DNA of 33,705 nucleotides from an uncultured Selenomonas sp. (GTDB lineage: Bacteria; Bacillota; Negativicutes; Selenomonadales; Selenomonadaceae), in contig USAK01000019.1 of assembly GCA_900552565.1 (NCBI GenBank), positions 1 through 33,705 of the forward strand, written 5' to 3'. Numbering within the stretch: the first letter of the stretch is position 1; every line of letters begins with the position of its first letter. Positions 30,928 through 33,705 of the stretch are shown piece by piece. The notes under the pieces are model-generated. The model saw only the letters and a program-made list of their open reading frames with translations. It had not been told where the DNA came from and did no database searches. The translations under genes were made by a program, and so were the position numbers.

Positions 30928-31783
30928 ATTTGCGAAGGTTGCCGATGATGACGCCGACAAAAATCAGCACGACACCGAGCCACTGCATGGGGGCAATATG
31001 CTCACCGAGCACGAGAAAGGCCATGATGAGGGCCATGGGCATCTCCGAGGAAGTCAGGATGCTGCCGAGTGCCGGCCCCGTGTGCGGGATGCCGATGGCA
31101 AAAAGCAGCGGCGGCAGGGCGATGCCGAAAACACCGAGCGGCAGTCCGTAAGGAAGGACCTTGACGATGGACGGCAGGGAAAAGAGAAATTCTGGCGGCA
31201 TCATGCTGAAAATGACCGCAGCCGCACCGAGGGACATCAAGGCACTTTTTAGAAACGGTGGCACTTCGCAGCCGACCGTGCCGCTGACAATCAGCACAAA
31301 GGAGTAGCTGACCGCCGACAAAAGTCCCCAGATGACGCCCTGTGTCAATTGAACGGACTCACCGCTCCCGAAAAGCCCCGCGGCCAGTACCGAGCCCGGC
31401 AGCAGTACGGCGATAGCCAAGACTTTTTTGCGGTCGGGCAGGCGGCGTGCAAAAATACTGTCAAGCGCCGTGCTGATCCAGACAAACTGGAACAGCAGAA
31501 TGACCGCAAACGACGCGGTGACCGTCTTGAGGGCCGTGTAGTAAAACATCGTCGTAAGGCCGACGGGCAGGCCGCAGAGAATCAGCGTCAGAACACGGCG
31601 CGGGCGCATCTTTATGGGACTGCGCCGCAAAAGCACGGCTGCCCACAAAAGCAGCATGCCGAAAAACCCCTGACTGCCGCAGACTTCCGCCGCAGTCAGC
31701 CCTGCCGCATAGGCTAGCTTCACGATAGTTGAGAGAATGCCATAGCTGCATCCCCCCAAAAAGACAATCACTGCATATTTCAA
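30926..31783 (-). CDS. EamA/DMT-family permease
   Basis: 285-aa transporter with about ten hydrophobic segments and two EamA repeats (first starting YAVIVFLGGCSYGILS, second around GVIWGLLSAVSYSFVLIVSG). The second repeat ends with the typical SSEMPMALIMAFLVLGE...MQWLGVVLIFVGVII. The family exports amino acids and metabolites or acts as a drug/metabolite exchanger; the substrate is not readable. Start TTG at 31783 with GAGGTGA six bases upstream. Its transcript starts far upstream and carries a folded leader ending in an intrinsic terminator, so expression is probably attenuated. Confidence 0.92.
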   Translation of the reverse strand: MKYAVIVFLGGCSYGILSTIVKLAYAAGLTAAEVCGSQGFFGMLLLWAAVLLRRSPIKMRPRRVLTLILCGLPVGLTTMFYYTALKTVTASFAVILLFQFVWISTALDSIFARRLPDRKKVLAIAVLLPGSVLAAGLFGSGESVQLTQGVIWGLLSAVSYSFVLIVSGTVGCEVPPFLKSALMSLGAAAVIFSMMPPEFLFSLPSIVKVLPYGLPLGVFGIALPPLLFAIGIPHTGPALGSILTSSEMPMALIMAFLVLGEHIAPMQWLGVVLIFVGVIIGNLRK

Positions 31784-31811
31784 AAAATCACCTCATGACA
31801 AAAAAGACAAA

Positions 31812-31929
31812 ATAAAAACCACGCAGCCAAAAGACTGCGTGGCGAAAATGACAGCGGCACATTGGCATCTGTCAGAAAAATCCACTTCCCGAAGCCTTGC
31901 CCGAGTTTTAGCAGAAGCATTACAAATGC
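31812..31929 (-). promoter_or_regulatory. Structured leader with terminator upstream of the DMT transporter (candidate riboswitch or attenuator)
   Basis: From the expected +1 (about 31929) the minus-strand leader can form, in order: GCATT/AATGC, CTTC/GAAG around a G-rich segment (CTCGGGCAAGGCTTCGGG), TGACAG/CTGTCA, then the terminator CCACGCAG/CTGCGTGG (31819-31842) followed by TTTTTATTTT. The ribosome binding site and TTG start lie about 30 nt later. I do not recognise a known riboswitch class. A small in-frame ORF (ATGCTTCTG..., no ribosome binding site) crosses the leader, so peptide-based attenuation is an alternative. Confidence 0.55.
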
Positions 31930-31935
31930 GTAATA

Positions 31936-31965
31936 ATCATAACAAAAATCGCTCAGATTTGTCAA
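31936..31965 (-). promoter_or_regulatory. Promoter of the DMT transporter leader
   Basis: Perfect TTGACA (31960-31965) and TATGAT (31936-31941) on the minus strand, 18-bp spacing, about 150 nt upstream of the start codon. Confidence 0.75.
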
Positions 31966-31980
31966 GCCCAGCTGTCCCTC

Positions 31981-32009
31981 TTGTCTTTTTGTCTTTTCAA
32001 GACTATAAT
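31981..32009 (+). promoter_or_regulatory. Promoter of the small downstream gene
   Basis: TTGTCT (31981-31986) and TATAAT (32004-32009), 17-bp spacing, back to back with the leftward DMT promoter and about 34 nt before the ATG at 32043. Confidence 0.75.
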
Positions 32010-32042
32010 AGAGGCGAACAAAAAGAAAAGAGATGTATTTTT

Positions 32043-32429
32043 ATGGAACTGGAAAAACTTGTTTTTCGTCCGCTTAAGGAAGTGTTCCATATCCCTGAGC
32101 TGGATTTCTGCACGCGCGATGCGGCAGGGGTCATTGTCGATGGTAAAATCTATACGGCCGATGTACATATGAGCTGTCTTAACCAGTATCTGGAGGAACA
32201 TCCGAAGGAATCGCTCGTCACCGTACAGCATAAGAAAAGAGCCGGCTTTCAGGTTATCGGCAAAAACCTCATCTTCGGTTCTCTGCCGTTTTTCACGAAC
32301 ATGGCACCGCGCGAAATCGTTCAAGTGCTGCATGAAAAATATCCAGCCCGCCCGATTTATTATTACAACGCACATAAACACACGATTGCCCGCCTCTATC
32401 CGCGTGCTGCTGCCGTCTCGGCCGCCTGA
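32043..32429 (+). CDS. Small hypothetical protein
   Basis: 128-aa soluble protein with no signal peptide or membrane segment. Visible pieces: FRPLKEVFHIPELDFCTRDAAG at the start, DVHMSCLNQYLEEHPKE in the middle, and PREIVQVLHEKYPARPIYYYN near the end, with a His-rich AHKHTIARLYPR tail. I recognise no family. Start ATG at 32043; the ribosome binding site (AAGAGA) is weak. Own promoter and strong terminator make it monocistronic. Confidence 0.78.
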   Translation: MELEKLVFRPLKEVFHIPELDFCTRDAAGVIVDGKIYTADVHMSCLNQYLEEHPKESLVTVQHKKRAGFQVIGKNLIFGSLPFFTNMAPREIVQVLHEKYPARPIYYYNAHKHTIARLYPRAAAVSAA

Positions 32430-32466
32430 ACCGGACAGCACGGTGAATATGATACATTCTTACATG

Positions 32467-32506
32467 AAAAAAGACCGCTTTCCCAAGAAGAAGCGGTCTT
32501 TTTTTC
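32467..32506. terminator. Bidirectional intrinsic terminator
   Basis: AAAAAAGACCGCTT (32467-32480) pairs with AAGCGGTCTTTTTTT (32491-32505), with U-tracts on both strands. It serves the small gene and the convergent MATE transporter, whose stop codon it touches. Confidence 0.93.
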
Positions 32507-33705
32507 ATCCGGCATCTCCCCCGCTCTTCGCACAGGCAAAAGCCGGGTTGCCGCGATACCGCAGAATCAGGAAGGCGCTGATGCAGATGATGATGGATAC
32601 CAATGAACCAGTCGCGGTGGCCAAGCCCATGGGGAACAAAGTCAGGGGATACCAGAGGGAGGCCAGATACACGAGAGGAATACGGGCCGTGACGATGGAA
32701 ACGACATTGTGCAGGAACGAAATTTCCGAACGGCCGCAGGCACAGAAATATCCGCTGAAGCAGAAATGGACGCCGGCAAAAATGCAGTCAAAAATATAGC
32801 CCTGCAGATAGCCCTCGCCTGCCACGATGACTGCCGTATCATAGGTGAACAGCGCGACGATATCGTAGGCCGTGTACTGGGTGATACAGGCCACGACGAT
32901 GCCGAAACTTACCGTCATGCCCAAGGCATACCAGAGCGTCTGCTGGGCACGTCCGACTTTTCCCGCGCCGATATTCTGCGCGCCGAGGGCCGAAACGGTC
33001 GAGAGCATCGACGACGGCACGAGGAAGATGAAGCTGATGACTTTCTCGACGATGCCGACGGCGGCCGCATCCGTCAGACCGCGCATATTGGCAATAACCG
33101 TGATGACGAGAAAGGCAATCTGGATAAAGCCATCCTGCAGCGAGACAGGGATGCCAATGCGCAGGATGCGGCGCAGCACGGCAAAATCCGGCTGAACGTC
33201 AGCCCTGCTCAGGGCAATCCCTGCCCTGCCGCTCTTGATAAACACCAATGCCAGTACGACGCTGACGGCCTGTGAAATGACCGTGCCCCAAGCCGCGCCG
33301 GCAGGGCCCATGGCCAAAGCCCCCATGAAGATGCAGTCGAGTACAATATTGAAAACACAGGCCACGGCGACAAAGTACATCGGACTTTTCGCGTCGCCGA
33401 GGCCGCGGAAAATCGAAGCGATGATGTTGTAGGCCGTAATCAGGGGAATGCCGAGAAAACAGATGAGCAGATACGCTTCCGTTCCCGCCACAGCTTCTGT
33501 CGGCGTCTCCATCACCGCGGCAATCCAGCCGCGCGCAAAAATCAGCACAAAAGCAAGGACAAGGGACACGCCGAAAAAAAGGACAGCTGTCGTGCCTACC
33601 GCATGGCGTACGCGCAGCTTGTCCTCCGCCCCCACGGCCTGTGCAATCGTAACCGTCGTGCCCATCGCGAGGCCGACAATCATGACGGTCAGCATGTGCA
33701 TGACC
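32505..33705 (-). CDS. MATE-family efflux transporter (5' end outside the window)
   Basis: At least 400 codons of a MATE/NorM-type multidrug or metabolite antiporter, with ten or more hydrophobic segments. Recognisable parts: MIVGLAMGTTVTIAQAVGA (typically residues ~60-80 of the family), IFRGLGDAKSPMYFV, GAAWGTVISQAVSVVLAL, STVSALGAQNIGAGK, and the second-half GYFCACGRSEISF. A full protein is about 450 residues, so roughly 50 N-terminal residues lie beyond the right edge; the ATG at 33701 is internal. It ends AFACAKSGGDAG at the shared terminator. Substrate unknown. Confidence 0.93.
   Translation of the reverse strand, partial: VMHMLTVMIVGLAMGTTVTIAQAVGAEDKLRVRHAVGTTAVLFFGVSLVLAFVLIFARGWIAAVMETPTEAVAGTEAYLLICFLGIPLITAYNIIASIFRGLGDAKSPMYFVAVACVFNIVLDCIFMGALAMGPAGAAWGTVISQAVSVVLALVFIKSGRAGIALSRADVQPDFAVLRRILRIGIPVSLQDGFIQIAFLVITVIANMRGLTDAAAVGIVEKVISFIFLVPSSMLSTVSALGAQNIGAGKVGRAQQTLWYALGMTVSFGIVVACITQYTAYDIVALFTYDTAVIVAGEGYLQGYIFDCIFAGVHFCFSGYFCACGRSEISFLHNVVSIVTARIPLVYLASLWYPLTLFPMGLATATGSLVSIIICISAFLILRYRGNPAFACAKSGGDAG

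Noticed and set aside
31780..31965. 61-codon minus-strand ORF in the DMT leader
   Set aside because: The internal ATG has no ribosome binding site and the frame runs through the terminator; kept only as an alternative attenuation idea, not called as a gene.

Overview
The window reads as chromosomal core of a diderm Firmicute of the Negativicutes (Selenomonadales/Selenomonadaceae-like). The evidence is Firmicutes-type genes (ribonuclease Y, the RNase Y-linked YmdB phosphodiesterase, TPP-riboswitch-controlled thiC, strong AGGAGG ribosome binding sites, many TTG starts) alongside a phosphoethanolamine-transferase-like enzyme that fits a cell with an LPS outer membrane. Most genes are GC-rich, with synonymous positions mostly G or C. 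The stretch from about 4.1 to 6.4 kb is visibly AT-rich and looks like a different compositional layer. The genus is inference.

Layout: (1) 1-3.1 kb, minus strand: rny, an unknown 180-aa gene and ymdB (RNA turnover). (2) 3.2-4.1 kb: a small zinc-ribbon membrane protein and a CBS-pair protein, convergent on one terminator. (3) 4.1-8.0 kb: an AT-rich minus-strand pair (exported M48 metallopeptidase and a membrane protein with a carboxypeptidase-regulatory-like domain), divergent from an XRE regulator and a second, GC-rich M48 paralogue. The divergent intergene holds repeated AACTNNAGTT palindromes around the leftward promoter. A possible eroded small-toxin locus lies beside it. (4) 8.0-9.5 kb: thiC under a TPP riboswitch with its terminator. 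(5) 9.6-12.8 kb: a degenerate PaaK-like protein, Hsp20, and a DUF438/hemerythrin/PAS protein. (6) 12.9-22.3 kb: housekeeping genes (radical SAM protein, pth, uppP, trxA, Crp/Fnr regulator, prs, glmU, GntR/FCD regulator, ispE, polyferredoxin). This resembles the Bacillus ispE-purR-glmU-prs-pth neighbourhood with different regulators inserted. (7) 22.5-28.3 kb: a cydABDC operon for cytochrome bd oxidase and its assembly exporter. (8) 28.4-33.7 kb: phosphoethanolamine transferase, a TPR-like protein, an EamA/DMT transporter behind a structured, terminator-bearing leader, a small unknown protein, and a MATE transporter cut by the window edge.

No rRNA, tRNA, CRISPR array, complete insertion sequence or prophage was seen. 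The most interesting items are regulatory: the M48/XRE operator cluster, the DMT-transporter leader, the folded hsp20/PaaK-like intergene, and two long perfect inverted repeats inside the cydD coding sequence. I did not find a clearly new defence or biosynthetic system.
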